Origin: Candidatus Peribacteraceae bacterium
Lineage (GTDB): Bacteria > Patescibacteriota > Gracilibacteria > Peribacterales > Peribacteraceae
Direction of reading: 5' to 3'
Assembly (NCBI GenBank): GCA_022843885.1
Contig: JALHMU010000018.1
Location: 2,539 to 14,530, forward strand
Length of the DNA stretch: 11,992 bases
Positions within the stretch are counted from its first letter, which is position 1. Every line of letters begins with the position of its first letter. The notes below the pieces were generated by a model. It saw nothing but the letters and a program-made list of their open reading frames with translations, had not been told where the DNA came from and ran no database searches. A program made the translations under genes and the position numbers. Shown piece by piece: positions 1 through 7,131 of the stretch.

Positions 1-801
1 GCGCGCTTTGCCGGCGTCCTCGGTGCAGACGGATGGGGTGAAAAACTCCAGCATGCACTGACAAAAAATTGCGTCGATGTGTCCGCTGCAACAATCGTCG
101 ATAATGAAACGAGCGGCTTCTCGTTAATCCTGCTTTTGAAAAACGGCGAACGAATTATTTTCAATCATCCTGGAACCAACGAACACTTGCACGACGTCAC
201 CTTCGACAAAGTTGCGATGCTCAAAACCGATGCGGTCTATTTGAACCGCTTGAGTGAAACAGCATGCACGATCGAAAATGACATCTTGGAAATGTTCCGC
301 ATGAATCCTGCTTTGCACCTCACTTGGAATCCGGGTGGTTGCCAATTGGATGAAGGAATGGATGGACCAGATAAGAAGGAATTACTGAAATTCACAAACA
401 TTTTGCTCCTCAATAAAGAGGAGGCACAAAAATTCACGGGCAAAAAAGATATCAAAGCCGCGATGCAAGCATTGCTCGAACATGGTGCGAAAATTGTGGC
501 GGTAACAGATGGTGAAAATGGTGCCACAGCAACCGATGGAGAATCACTCGTGCACTGCCCTGCTCCAAAGACGAATGTCGTGGATGCAACAGGTGCGGGA
601 GACGCTTTCGGCGTCGGCCTTACGTGGGCTATTTTACAAGGGGAAACGTTGCCAAATGCACTCAAAGCAGGTACACTAAATTCGATGAGTGTCCTGGGTG
701 CAATCGGTGCCCAAACCGGACTTCTCACTGACTCGGAAATGCGCGAAAAACTCGCACACGAACCGATCGACATAGAAATCACTTCCTGGAACAGCCGTTA
801 A
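1..801 (+). CDS. PfkB/ribokinase-family carbohydrate or nucleoside kinase, 5'-truncated by the window edge
   Basis: Frame 1 is open from base 1 to the TAA at 799-801, giving 266 visible residues. The GTG at 79 is internal: the reading before it (GADGWGEKLQ...) is typical family sequence, so the true start lies left of the window. PfkB kinases phosphorylate a sugar or nucleoside hydroxyl with ATP in the cytoplasm. The second PfkB signature is plain, DATGAGDAFG from base 583, with GAGD at 592-603 holding the anion hole and the catalytic Asp. An NKEEA segment near base 412 matches the family's N-x-x-E metal/phosphate motif region. The ETSGFSLILL and IIFNHPGTN stretches belong to the substrate lid region. 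Substrate specificity cannot be told from this part; ribokinase, fructokinase, KDG kinase and adenosine kinase all remain possible. The next gene follows after 29 bp with no terminator between them, so they are probably co-transcribed. Family assignment is firm. Confidence 0.93.
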   Translation, partial: ARFAGVLGADGWGEKLQHALTKNCVDVSAATIVDNETSGFSLILLLKNGERIIFNHPGTNEHLHDVTFDKVAMLKTDAVYLNRLSETACTIENDILEMFRMNPALHLTWNPGGCQLDEGMDGPDKKELLKFTNILLLNKEEAQKFTGKKDIKAAMQALLEHGAKIVAVTDGENGATATDGESLVHCPAPKTNVVDATGAGDAFGVGLTWAILQGETLPNALKAGTLNSMSVLGAIGAQTGLLTDSEMREKLAHEPIDIEITSWNSR

Positions 802-830
802 TTCATTTTCATTTCTTTCTCGCCCGAAAC

Positions 831-1475
831 ATGTCAGACGATCAGTTGCTCGCCATTCAAGAACTTCTCGATAACGCATCTTCATCCTTGAAGACGGCAC
901 AAAGCATGCTGCGTGATTTGACCGGCATCAGTGACCCATCACGTGAACGCCTCAGCCTTCGTGCTACGTCCTACAATGCGACATCCGCTGACTTGGCGAA
1001 CTCAAAAGTTGTGGAAGGTATTTTCGACGGACAGAACATGGTCGATGTAAATGGTCAGACATATCCGATTCCAGCGAACTACGCTTCGAAGAGTAAGTTG
1101 ATCGAAGGTGATGGCATGAAGTTGACGATCACAGACGAAGGCAAATTCATCTATAAGCAAATCGCTCCTGTAGAGCGCCGCACGGTTGTTGGTTCGCTCA
1201 TTCAGGAAGATGGACAGTACAAAGTCCTCGCTGAAGGCAAAGCATTCCGCATTCTGCTCGCATCTGTCACGTTCTACCGCGCTGAAGTCGGCGATCAGGT
1301 CACGATCATCTTGCCGAAGGATGGACCTGCAAACTGGGGTTCTGTCGAAGCTGTGATCCCAAAGCACCTGCTTGAAGCCGCTGCCAAAGCCACGATGGCT
1401 GACGAAAGCGTTGCGCCAACCAAGAAGCGTCGCAGCAAGAAAACGGACGATGGTGAGCTGAGTCCAGAAATGTAG
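831..1475 (+). CDS. Conserved-looking protein of unknown function, 214 aa
   Basis: I do not recognise a named domain. The ATG at 831 is preceded by a pyrimidine-rich, SD-free leader, as are most starts here. The N-terminus (residues 1-30) looks helical. A central part (about 60-180) looks beta-rich, with a block reading GQTYPIPANYASKSKLIEGD and later FRILLASVTFYRAEVGDQVTI. The tail (about 190-214) is very basic and low complexity (KKRRSKK), suggesting nucleic-acid or ribosome contact. No signal peptide or membrane segment is visible, so it is probably cytoplasmic. The central block resembles sequences I recall only as hypothetical proteins in Patescibacteria; that is memory, not a search result. 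It ends on TAG, with a second TAG immediately after. The PfkB kinase gene lies 29 bp upstream and a separately promoted TPR gene follows. Real coding is supported by length, composition and tight packing; function is unknown. Confidence 0.85.
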   Translation: MSDDQLLAIQELLDNASSSLKTAQSMLRDLTGISDPSRERLSLRATSYNATSADLANSKVVEGIFDGQNMVDVNGQTYPIPANYASKSKLIEGDGMKLTITDEGKFIYKQIAPVERRTVVGSLIQEDGQYKVLAEGKAFRILLASVTFYRAEVGDQVTIILPKDGPANWGSVEAVIPKHLLEAAAKATMADESVAPTKKRRSKKTDDGELSPEM

Positions 1476-1507
1476 TAGACGAACCGAGTGCTTTGGATAT
1501 CGAAATA

Positions 1508-1536
1508 TTTCCAACGTCGGTCTTTTTCTGTACCCT
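1508..1536 (+). promoter_or_regulatory. Probable sigma70-type promoter of the TPR gene, giving a leaderless mRNA
   Basis: TTTCCA (1508-1513, 4/6 match to TTGACA) is followed after exactly 17 bases by TACCCT (1531-1536, a TAnnnT -10). The ATG at 1545 begins 8 bases after the -10, where transcription itself would be expected to start. The mRNA would therefore have essentially no 5' leader. It lies in the 69-bp gap after the 831-1475 gene. Confidence 0.5.
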
Positions 1537-1544
1537 AAAAATCC

Positions 1545-2882
1545 ATGCGCATCTCCGCTCGTTTTTGGGCTCCGGTTCTCGTCGCGATTCTGATCGTAGG
1601 AGCGACCGGCGGTATTTTCTTGTGGCAGATCGACAACTCCATCGCAATCATCGAACACACTGCAACCTCCATTCAAGAAACCGGACGCAATTGGCTCAAG
1701 CCGATCCGCGCTGTACGCTCATCCAGTGGCGAAAATGAGGCTGCCGCACTCGCATTCCTGCGTCAGGGTGAAATCGAACTGGCACAAGGATCGCTGGAAC
1801 GTGCTGAAGGTTTATTCACACAAAGCGTCGATGCCGGTGGTGGTGTCCCCGCTCTCAGAAAGTTGATCGCCGTGCAGGTCCAACGTCGCAAATACAATGA
1901 AGCCCGCCAAACACTGTCGAGCTTGAAAAAAGAAGATGACGATGAAGATATTTTCCTTCTCGAAGGACTGCTCGAACTCCGCTCCGGAAACAAAGATGAC
2001 GCTCGTCGCATGTTCGATACAAAACAGAATGATCCAGACGGACAGTACGGTCTTGCCATCATCGCACTCGTCGAAAAAAGAAATGATGAAGCCTCAACAT
2101 TGCTTCGTACTGTTGCGGAAAGTGAGGATCCCACACTGCGAACATATGCGCGTTCGATCTTGCATGCGTTCACCGAGTTCGCACTCTTCCCTGAAGGAAA
2201 AGCAACGCATCTCGAAACGTTGATCGGTCGCGCGCTCGCCCAAGTGAACGAATGTGAATTGGCATTGCCGCTGCTCACCGAAGTTGTGACGACAGAAAAT
2301 GGATACCGTGACGCGTGGATCGTAAAAGGATTCTGTGAATTCTCGACCGAACGCACCAACGACGCACTCATTTCTTTGGAGCATGCGTACAACTTGGATC
2401 CAGAAAAACCCGAAACCCAATACTTCCTGGCGCGCACGTATAATGCACTTGGAGACCAACAGAACGCTGTCACGTTTTTGCAGTATGCGATCGTAAACGG
2501 CTTTGAACCAGAACGTGAAGCACGCGAATTGCTCGCAACATTTGCGATAAACAATGGCAACAGTGATCTTGCTCTTGAACAATTGCGCGCACTCGCCGAA
2601 GAAGAAAACAGTGACATCGGTGCGTACGAAAAATTCATTGCGCTTGCAGTGACTGTTCCATCACGCGCAGAAGATGCCTATCAACTCGCACTCGTCGCAC
2701 GGAGCAAATGGCCGGATGATGTGGCGACATTGGCACTGCTCGCGGAAGCAGAGATCGGAACCGGAAGACTCTCCGATGCGGAAGCACATTTGAATCAAGC
2801 ATTGAATATCGATCCGACAAACAGCCGCGCGCTCAAGGCGCAGGAACTCTTGAAGAACATGCCAGAGGTGCCAAACTTATAA
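1545..2882 (+). CDS. Membrane-anchored tetratricopeptide-repeat protein
   Basis: 445 residues. A short basic N-terminus (R2, R6) precedes one hydrophobic segment at about 8-27 without a cleavage site or lipobox. This predicts a signal anchor with the N-terminus inside and the remainder outside the membrane. Residues from about 66 onward are nearly all amphipathic helices in TPR-like pairs. The clearest units are at about 68-96, 255-286, 290-320 and 395-427, where the A-L-A-G-x-A-x-x-A-L-x-x-D-P pattern is visible (for example LGDQQNAVTFLQYAI and SDAEAHLNQALNIDP). TPR arrays are protein-protein docking scaffolds; no enzymatic motif is present. In a window with secF and trigger factor, a role in envelope assembly or secretion is conceivable but not shown. 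The ATG at 1545 is chosen because it opens the signal anchor and sits right behind a -10 element. A strong terminator follows, so the gene appears to be monocistronic. Confidence 0.88.
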   Translation: MRISARFWAPVLVAILIVGATGGIFLWQIDNSIAIIEHTATSIQETGRNWLKPIRAVRSSSGENEAAALAFLRQGEIELAQGSLERAEGLFTQSVDAGGGVPALRKLIAVQVQRRKYNEARQTLSSLKKEDDDEDIFLLEGLLELRSGNKDDARRMFDTKQNDPDGQYGLAIIALVEKRNDEASTLLRTVAESEDPTLRTYARSILHAFTEFALFPEGKATHLETLIGRALAQVNECELALPLLTEVVTTENGYRDAWIVKGFCEFSTERTNDALISLEHAYNLDPEKPETQYFLARTYNALGDQQNAVTFLQYAIVNGFEPEREARELLATFAINNGNSDLALEQLRALAEEENSDIGAYEKFIALAVTVPSRAEDAYQLALVARSKWPDDVATLALLAEAEIGTGRLSDAEAHLNQALNIDPTNSRALKAQELLKNMPEVPNL

Positions 2883-2887
2883 ATAAC

Positions 2888-2913
2888 AAAAAAGCCACTC
2901 GCGTGGCCTTTTT
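2888..2913 (+). terminator. Intrinsic terminator of the TPR gene
   Basis: A perfect 5-bp stem, GCCAC (2894-2898) and GTGGC (2903-2907), closes a TCGC loop. It is preceded by six A and followed, after one C, by five T (2909-2913). It begins 6 bases after the TPR stop codon. The flanking A and T runs could let it act in both directions. Confidence 0.88.
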
Positions 2914-3125
2914 GTGTTTATGTTTGTCTCCTGAAGCTATCAACGATTGGTATCAGAGACAACGATCGCTGAGCCTGTAAACGGAGAACAAAATGGGAGA
3001 GGAGTCCCGAATCCCTGCCTTGCTTTGGCCTCTTGTTTCTCCTCGTGGCCTCACGAAGTCCCCGGACCGGTTCGCCACGCGATGCCAAAGGCTTCGGGGG
3101 AACACTGGGGAGAAGGGGGGTGCAA

Positions 3126-3152
3126 TTCGTAGCGCTTCCTCGCAGATACGAA
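3126..3152. repeat. Hairpin (inverted repeat) inside the structured intergenic region
   Basis: TTCGTA (3126-3131) pairs with TACGAA (3147-3152). Immediately inside, GCG (3132-3134) pairs with CGC (3141-3143) around a CTTCCT loop, leaving a 3-base AGA bulge on the 3' side. Nine base pairs in all. It lies 15 bases before the much longer hairpin at 3168-3211, which supports a multi-helix RNA. Confidence 0.55.
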
Positions 3153-3167
3153 CCGTCATTGCAGAGC

Positions 3168-3211
3168 AGAGAGAAGGATAGGGACGGAGATGCATCTCCA
3201 TCCTTCTCTCT
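3168..3211. repeat. Long perfect hairpin, 12-bp outer stem with palindromic tip
   Basis: AGAGAGAAGGAT (3168-3179) is the exact reverse complement of ATCCTTCTCTCT (3200-3211). Between them lie a 6-base one-sided bulge (AGGGAC, 3180-3185) and a perfect 14-base palindrome (3186-3199) that folds as a 5-bp stem with a TGCA loop. No T-run follows, so it is not an intrinsic terminator. The outer stem is purine on one strand and pyrimidine on the other. It is the most striking structure in the gene-free region and could be an RNA helix, a protein-binding site or a small repeat element. Confidence 0.7.
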
Positions 3212-3448
3212 ACGGATGTCTTGGGAATCCTCATCGCAATCGGTGGTGTGAGTGAGCGGGGGGAATCTTTTGGGTGGCTCCGGAGCCGGATGTATTACTT
3301 TTCCCCTATGTGTGTTTCTGTGAAGTGTTTGTATTGATCTCCTCTCCGGACCGGTCGCTTAGGTTCTGCGTGAAGAAATCTGGCTATCATACTCAGCCTA
3401 AAGAAACCCGCAAGTTTCTGGTGTGGTGCTTTCATAGAAATGTGTTGT

Positions 3449-3465
3449 GAATACATTTTGTATTC
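3449..3465. promoter_or_regulatory. Inverted repeat just upstream of the 3514 promoter, possible operator
   Basis: GAATAC (3449-3454) and GTATTC (3460-3465) are exact reverse complements separated by ATTTT. The repeat ends 14 bases before the -35 element of the downstream promoter, a usual place for a regulator to bind. Its right arm overlaps an 11-mer, ATTCGAACGGA, that recurs inside the next gene. Binding is untested. Confidence 0.3.
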
Positions 3466-3479
3466 GAACGGATTTGCCC

Positions 3480-3507
3480 TTGTACAAGCCAAAAAACCGA
3501 TTATACT
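3480..3507 (+). promoter_or_regulatory. Probable promoter of the 420-aa gene and secF-tig, leaderless start
   Basis: TTGTAC (3480-3485) and TATACT (3502-3507, 5/6 to TATAAT) are 16 bases apart. The GTG start codon at 3514 lies 6 bases after the -10 hexamer, so transcription should begin on or next to the start codon. No SD is present, which agrees with leaderless translation. Confidence 0.6.
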
Positions 3508-3513
3508 GCCCTC

Positions 3514-4776
3514 GTGATTAAGGTCTTCAAATCCCCACTGGCAAGAGGCATCATACTCGGAGTTGGCTCAGGACTCGTCCTCGTTCTTTTTCTTGGAATG
3601 GGTGTATTTGTCGCAACACGAGGAGGGCAAACGTTCGCTTCTCAGCTCCCGCACGAACCGACGATTGCCTTTATTCGAACGGATAATGAAATACGACTCC
3701 AAGAACTTGCCGAGACATTCGGCATTACAGTAGAAGCGGGCAGTATTCCAAAAGGAATCGTAGAAGCTGCAATCGTGGAAGACAACGCCGGCCGGGGGTG
3801 GATTCTCCGTTCGGACGTAACGAAGCAAATCTCTATGTCCGATCCTCGCTGGAACTCTTTGCTGAATGCTCAAACCGACGTTCTCGCGGATACGGAGATT
3901 TTCAAAGCTACGAATCGAGATCGATCCCTCTATAAAGAGTGGATTTACACCACGATTCCGACAATCGAGAATCTTTCTCCTGAAGAACAAACCGTTTTGA
4001 CATCCCTTTCCAAAGTAAAAGCTGTCCTCTCCCTCAGGAGTGAGAAGAGGGGTCTGCTCATCTTTGAAAAATACAATGCTGATCAAATCGTTTCCATCAC
4101 AGGAAACCGAGTCGAAGGCCCGAATTCCATAACAATCAGCAATCCTGCCGCATTGCTTGGATCGGCAAGTGGTACCGATCTAACCGGTATGCTCGGAATA
4201 ACTGAAGCAAAACTACGTTCGATTCTACCGTTGAGCGGAAGTGGCATGCCGACCATCGCTGAACTGATGCAACAACCGATCTCCATCGCCTTCGCAGACA
4301 ATGCGAGCGGCACCAGTATCTTTGCCACCATCACCACAACGCGCCTTCCAGAAAATCTCCTGGCCATGATTGGCTCACGTATCCCTCAGGGAGAAATCCG
4401 CCGCACCGAACTCAAGCCGGGCGTGATTCGAACGGATATCGTTCGTACCGATGCGATTCAGGAAGATATTCGCGGCTGGGCTGTCACGCCTCTCCAAGAG
4501 GGATGGTTCATCGCACAGAAAGAAGACGTGCTCGGCTTTGGAAACGATCGCACGCTGCTGCAAAGCACCATTCATGATATCGATGCCCGTGTCGTCGCTG
4601 AGGGCCAAGTCGATCTGCCACTCGTGCGCACCGGCCTCAAGGCGTTATTCCCCTTCTTTGCCATAGAAGCAGTCGATCATCCCCTCCTACGCTTCGTGAA
4701 TTCGGATGCTTCGATACAATGGAGAAGTGCCGAAAACGGGCCAATCATTCGAACGGAGTGGCACCTGGAAAGCTAA
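3514..4776 (+). CDS. Membrane-anchored protein of unknown function, 420 aa, GTG start
   Basis: I recognise no named family. A basic N-terminus (K3, K6, R11) is followed by one hydrophobic segment at about 12-35 without an obvious cleavage site. This suggests a signal anchor with a large extracytoplasmic domain (about 40-420). That domain is rich in short beta/alpha segments, contains no cysteine pairs or enzyme motif I can name, and has a weakly repetitive look. The tetrapeptide IRTD/IRTE occurs at residues 54, 305 and 412, with a VRTD just after the second, and the three I-forms share identical ATTCGAACG codons. GTG at 3514 is chosen because it opens the signal anchor and directly follows a -10 box. 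secF begins 52 bases after the stop without a terminator. The gene therefore sits where secD often does, but it shows none of the polytopic SecD features. A link to export is inference by position only. Confidence 0.85.
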   Translation: MIKVFKSPLARGIILGVGSGLVLVLFLGMGVFVATRGGQTFASQLPHEPTIAFIRTDNEIRLQELAETFGITVEAGSIPKGIVEAAIVEDNAGRGWILRSDVTKQISMSDPRWNSLLNAQTDVLADTEIFKATNRDRSLYKEWIYTTIPTIENLSPEEQTVLTSLSKVKAVLSLRSEKRGLLIFEKYNADQIVSITGNRVEGPNSITISNPAALLGSASGTDLTGMLGITEAKLRSILPLSGSGMPTIAELMQQPISIAFADNASGTSIFATITTTRLPENLLAMIGSRIPQGEIRRTELKPGVIRTDIVRTDAIQEDIRGWAVTPLQEGWFIAQKEDVLGFGNDRTLLQSTIHDIDARVVAEGQVDLPLVRTGLKALFPFFAIEAVDHPLLRFVNSDASIQWRSAENGPIIRTEWHLES

Positions 4777-4828
4777 AATCACTGGCAAAGAAAGAATCTT
4801 CGCGCTACGCTCCTGGCCACGTTTTCCT

Positions 4829-5725
4829 ATGATCAAAGATTTCCTCAAACCGGCTAAGTATTTCTTCGCACTTTCGGGCGTTCTGATGGCTGCAAGCATT
4901 GTCTTGTTAGTTTACCCAGGCCCAAAGCTGTCGATTGAATTCACCGGTGGCACACGTATGGAGATCATCACTGGAGATTCGGTCACAGCGGAGCAGATTA
5001 CGGCTGCCATCGGTACATTCGCTCCGGACTTGAACCCGGCAGTGAACCAGACTGATGTCGACACATTCCTCATCCGCACGAAGAACCTCACGAATGAAGA
5101 ACATCAGGCATTGATCGATCAACTGAATGCCTCTCTCGGTCAAATCACAGAAACGCAGTACACGACCATTGGACCGACGGTCGGTGCAACATTAAAGAAG
5201 CAGGCTGTTTACGCACTCATTGCCTCCGTCATCGCGATCATTCTGTATATCGCGTGGTCCTTCCGTCACATTCCAAAACGGTACTCCAGCTGGCGTTTCG
5301 GTCTCGTTGCGATCGTCACGTTGCTCCACGACGTGCTCATCACAACTGGTATCTTCGTCATTTTAAGCCACACAACGAGCTTCGAATTCGATACGCTCTT
5401 CGTAACCGCGATGCTTACGATCTTCGGGTACTCCGTCAACGACACGATCATTATCTTCGACCGTATCCGCGATAACCTTGCAACGCAGGATCGCGGTGAA
5501 AACTTTGCAGTCATCGCCAATCGATCGCTTGTGCAAAGCGTCACACGTTCCATCTATACGAGCGGCGCCGTCATCATCATGTTGACCTGTTTGTTCTTCC
5601 TCGGAAGTGACAACATTCACTGGTTCGTCGGAGCATTGCTCGTCGGCATCCTCCTCGGTGGGTACTCCTCTCTCTTCGTCGCTACGCCACTCCTCGTCTA
5701 CTGGCAGAAGCGCGACCGCCGCTAA
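4829..5725 (+). CDS. secF: Protein translocase subunit SecF
   Basis: 298 residues, full length for a stand-alone SecF. SecF pairs with SecD in the membrane and uses the proton gradient to help pull secreted proteins through SecYEG. TM1 is at about 11-29. The external domain runs from about 30 to 120 with the family motif IEFTGGT (36-42). IGPTVG (114-119) precedes TM2 (about 125-145). TM3-TM6 lie at about 157-180, 187-211, 238-259 and 264-291. The hallmark NDTIIIFDRIRDN (204-216) is in TM4 and provides the conserved Asp of the proton path; R240 in TM5 is its usual partner. The frame is open upstream to 4706, but that part overlaps the previous gene and lacks SecF similarity, so ATG 4829 is chosen. 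No SD is visible. The trigger factor gene starts 6 bases after its stop, so they form an operon. No secD is in the window. Confidence 0.95.
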   Translation: MIKDFLKPAKYFFALSGVLMAASIVLLVYPGPKLSIEFTGGTRMEIITGDSVTAEQITAAIGTFAPDLNPAVNQTDVDTFLIRTKNLTNEEHQALIDQLNASLGQITETQYTTIGPTVGATLKKQAVYALIASVIAIILYIAWSFRHIPKRYSSWRFGLVAIVTLLHDVLITTGIFVILSHTTSFEFDTLFVTAMLTIFGYSVNDTIIIFDRIRDNLATQDRGENFAVIANRSLVQSVTRSIYTSGAVIIMLTCLFFLGSDNIHWFVGALLVGILLGGYSSLFVATPLLVYWQKRDRR

Positions 5726-5731
5726 ACGCAC

Positions 5732-7036
5732 ATGTCTGAAACCGCCAAAACCGCAGGCTCCGCCGATTTTTCAATCACGATTGAGAAGCTCCCGAAGAAT
5801 CGTCTTCGTGCAAAGATCGACGTGACGAAAGAACGCCGCGAGAAGGCTGAGAAGTCTGCCTTTCAGAAGCTTGCCGGTGATGTGAACGTGAAAGGCTTCC
5901 GCCCGGGCAAAGCGCCGGAGGATGTTCTGCGTGAACGCATCAATCCGGATGCCATCTTAGAACAGACGATCCGTGAACTCGTACCGGACATGCTGAAAGC
6001 GACATACGATCAGCAGCAGATTGATCCGATCATCGTCCCAAAGATTGATATCGTCACGCCCGATCCCCTCGTCGTTACGATCACGTTTACAGAAACGCCG
6101 GATGTGAAAGTGAAAGCGAGCGGATTGAAGATCGACAAGAAAGACCACAAAGTCGAAGCAAAGGATGTTGATCGCGTGCTGAAGGAGCTCCTCAAAGAAC
6201 ACAGTGTCGAAACATCTGTCGATCGTGCTGCGAAAGAAGGTGACGTCGTCATCTCTGACTTCAGCGGCGTTGATCATGAATCGAAACCTATTCCAGGAAC
6301 TGATCTCAAGGCCTATCCGGTCAAGATCGGCTCCAAGACGCTGATCCCGGGTTTTGAAGAAGGTGTGATCGGGATGAAGAAAGGTGAAACGAAAGAACTC
6401 AAACTGACCTTCCCGGAGAAATATCACGCGGAACATCTCCAGGGCAAACCTGTCACGTTCACGGTGACGGCAACGGATGTGAAAGAAGTGAAAACTCCAG
6501 AACTCACGCAGGAATTCTTGAAAGCAAATCTTGGCACAGATAAAACGCCGGACGATCTCCGCAAAGATATCGAGACGAGTTTGATCTCACAGGAAGAACG
6601 TGTTGAACGTGATCGCCGTGAGAAAGCGTTCTTCGATGCCGTTGAGAAAGCGACAACGATTGATATCGCGGAAGAACTGCTCGAATCAGAAATGCAGAAT
6701 TTGATCCGCGATCTGCAGCATCAGATGGAACATCAGAAGCTGACATTAGATGAGTGGCTCAAGCAAATCGGCAAGACCTGGGACGATGTGCAGAAAGATA
6801 TTAAAGAGAATGCCAAGAAACGTCTGACTGTTCGCTTCGGCGTCCAGAATTTGATCAAGCAGAAGGAGATCGTGATCACGGATGAAGAAGTGCAACAGAA
6901 GATCGATGAAGAAATGAACTTCATTCCGCGCGAAGAGCAGGAAGAAATGAAGAATCACTATGCGAAGGGTCAACCGGGCTTCCAGCAGCTCAAATGGGAG
7001 CTGGAGATCAAGAAGCTGTTGGATATGTATCTGTAA
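5732..7036 (+). CDS. tig: Trigger factor (ribosome-associated chaperone and peptidyl-prolyl isomerase)
   Basis: 434 residues, the usual length. Trigger factor docks on ribosomal protein L23 at the exit tunnel and shelters nascent chains. The N-terminal ribosome-binding domain (about 11-125) carries the signature GFRPGKAP at 55-62, the L23 docking loop. An FKBP-type PPIase domain spans about 165-255 (GDVVISDFSG, IGSKTLIPGFEEGVIGMKKG). The C-terminal part (about 256-434) is the highly charged, helical substrate cradle, ending in a complete-looking LELIKKLL-like helix. The start ATG is 6 bases after secF and has no SD, so translational coupling or the leaderless habit of this genome may apply. 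No plus-strand terminator is seen after the stop; the hairpin at 7071-7100 has its T-run only on the minus strand. Confidence 0.96.
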   Translation: MSETAKTAGSADFSITIEKLPKNRLRAKIDVTKERREKAEKSAFQKLAGDVNVKGFRPGKAPEDVLRERINPDAILEQTIRELVPDMLKATYDQQQIDPIIVPKIDIVTPDPLVVTITFTETPDVKVKASGLKIDKKDHKVEAKDVDRVLKELLKEHSVETSVDRAAKEGDVVISDFSGVDHESKPIPGTDLKAYPVKIGSKTLIPGFEEGVIGMKKGETKELKLTFPEKYHAEHLQGKPVTFTVTATDVKEVKTPELTQEFLKANLGTDKTPDDLRKDIETSLISQEERVERDRREKAFFDAVEKATTIDIAEELLESEMQNLIRDLQHQMEHQKLTLDEWLKQIGKTWDDVQKDIKENAKKRLTVRFGVQNLIKQKEIVITDEEVQQKIDEEMNFIPREEQEEMKNHYAKGQPGFQQLKWELEIKKLLDMYL

Positions 7037-7070
7037 ATCGCATGTTCCGCGGCCAGGGAGTCGCCACTTT

Positions 7071-7100
7071 AAAAAAACCGCTATCCCGAAGGAACAGCGG
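7071..7100 (-). terminator. Intrinsic terminator of the minus-strand small secreted-protein gene
   Basis: Read on the minus strand, CCGCT (7100-7096) pairs with AGCGG (7082-7078), with a further CC/GG pair inside around TTC. Seven T follow directly (7077-7071). It ends the minus-strand transcript 31 bases past that gene's stop. It also faces the 3' end of tig and may block readthrough collisions. Confidence 0.85.
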
Positions 7101-7131
7101 CTTGGGTGCCTGTCCATTACGATCAGGCATT

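Larger units (their letters stand above)
2914..3513. other. 600-base gene-free region with many inverted repeats; possible unidentified structured RNA
   Basis: No reading frame here has credible protein character. Composition is uneven: a G/C-rich half (about 2975-3290) then a T-rich half. Visible inverted repeats, beyond two listed separately, include CGTGGC/GCCACG (3044-3049 with 3074-3079) and a perfect 12-base palindrome GGCTCCGGAGCC (3276-3287). A small hairpin, AGAAAC/GTTTCT, spans 3402-3419. The 10-mer CCGGACCGGT occurs twice (3062-3071 and 3346-3355). I looked for the conserved cores of RNase P RNA, tmRNA, SRP RNA, 6S RNA, group II intron domain V and tRNAs on both strands and saw none. 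It lies between a terminator and a promoter, so if transcribed it would be an independent unit. Identity unknown. Confidence 0.5.

Noticed and set aside
2947..3251. Short open frames in the gene-free region
   Set aside because: Their translations are low in sense (proline/arginine/serine-rich), overlap each other in several frames and cross strong hairpins; no start signals support them.
3276..3300. GGCTCCGGAGCC as terminator of a putative RNA
   Set aside because: The palindrome is perfect, but the following bases (GGATGTATTAC) are not a T-run, so an intrinsic terminator is not supported.
2914..3513. RNase P RNA, tmRNA, SRP RNA, group II intron or tRNA
   Set aside because: By eye I could not find the universal cores, such as the RNase P GGAAAGUCCGGGC segment, the tmRNA acceptor end or a domain V hairpin, on either strand. 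A GAGGAGTCCCGAA stretch near 2999 is only superficially similar to the RNase P core and has no matching 3' P4 partner.
4706..4828. Upstream extension of the secF frame
   Set aside because: It overlaps the end of the preceding gene by 71 bases and has no SecF-like character; the family N-terminus begins at ATG 4829.
7071..7100. Terminator for tig on the plus strand
   Set aside because: The stem is followed by GC-rich sequence on the plus strand; the T-run exists only on the minus strand.
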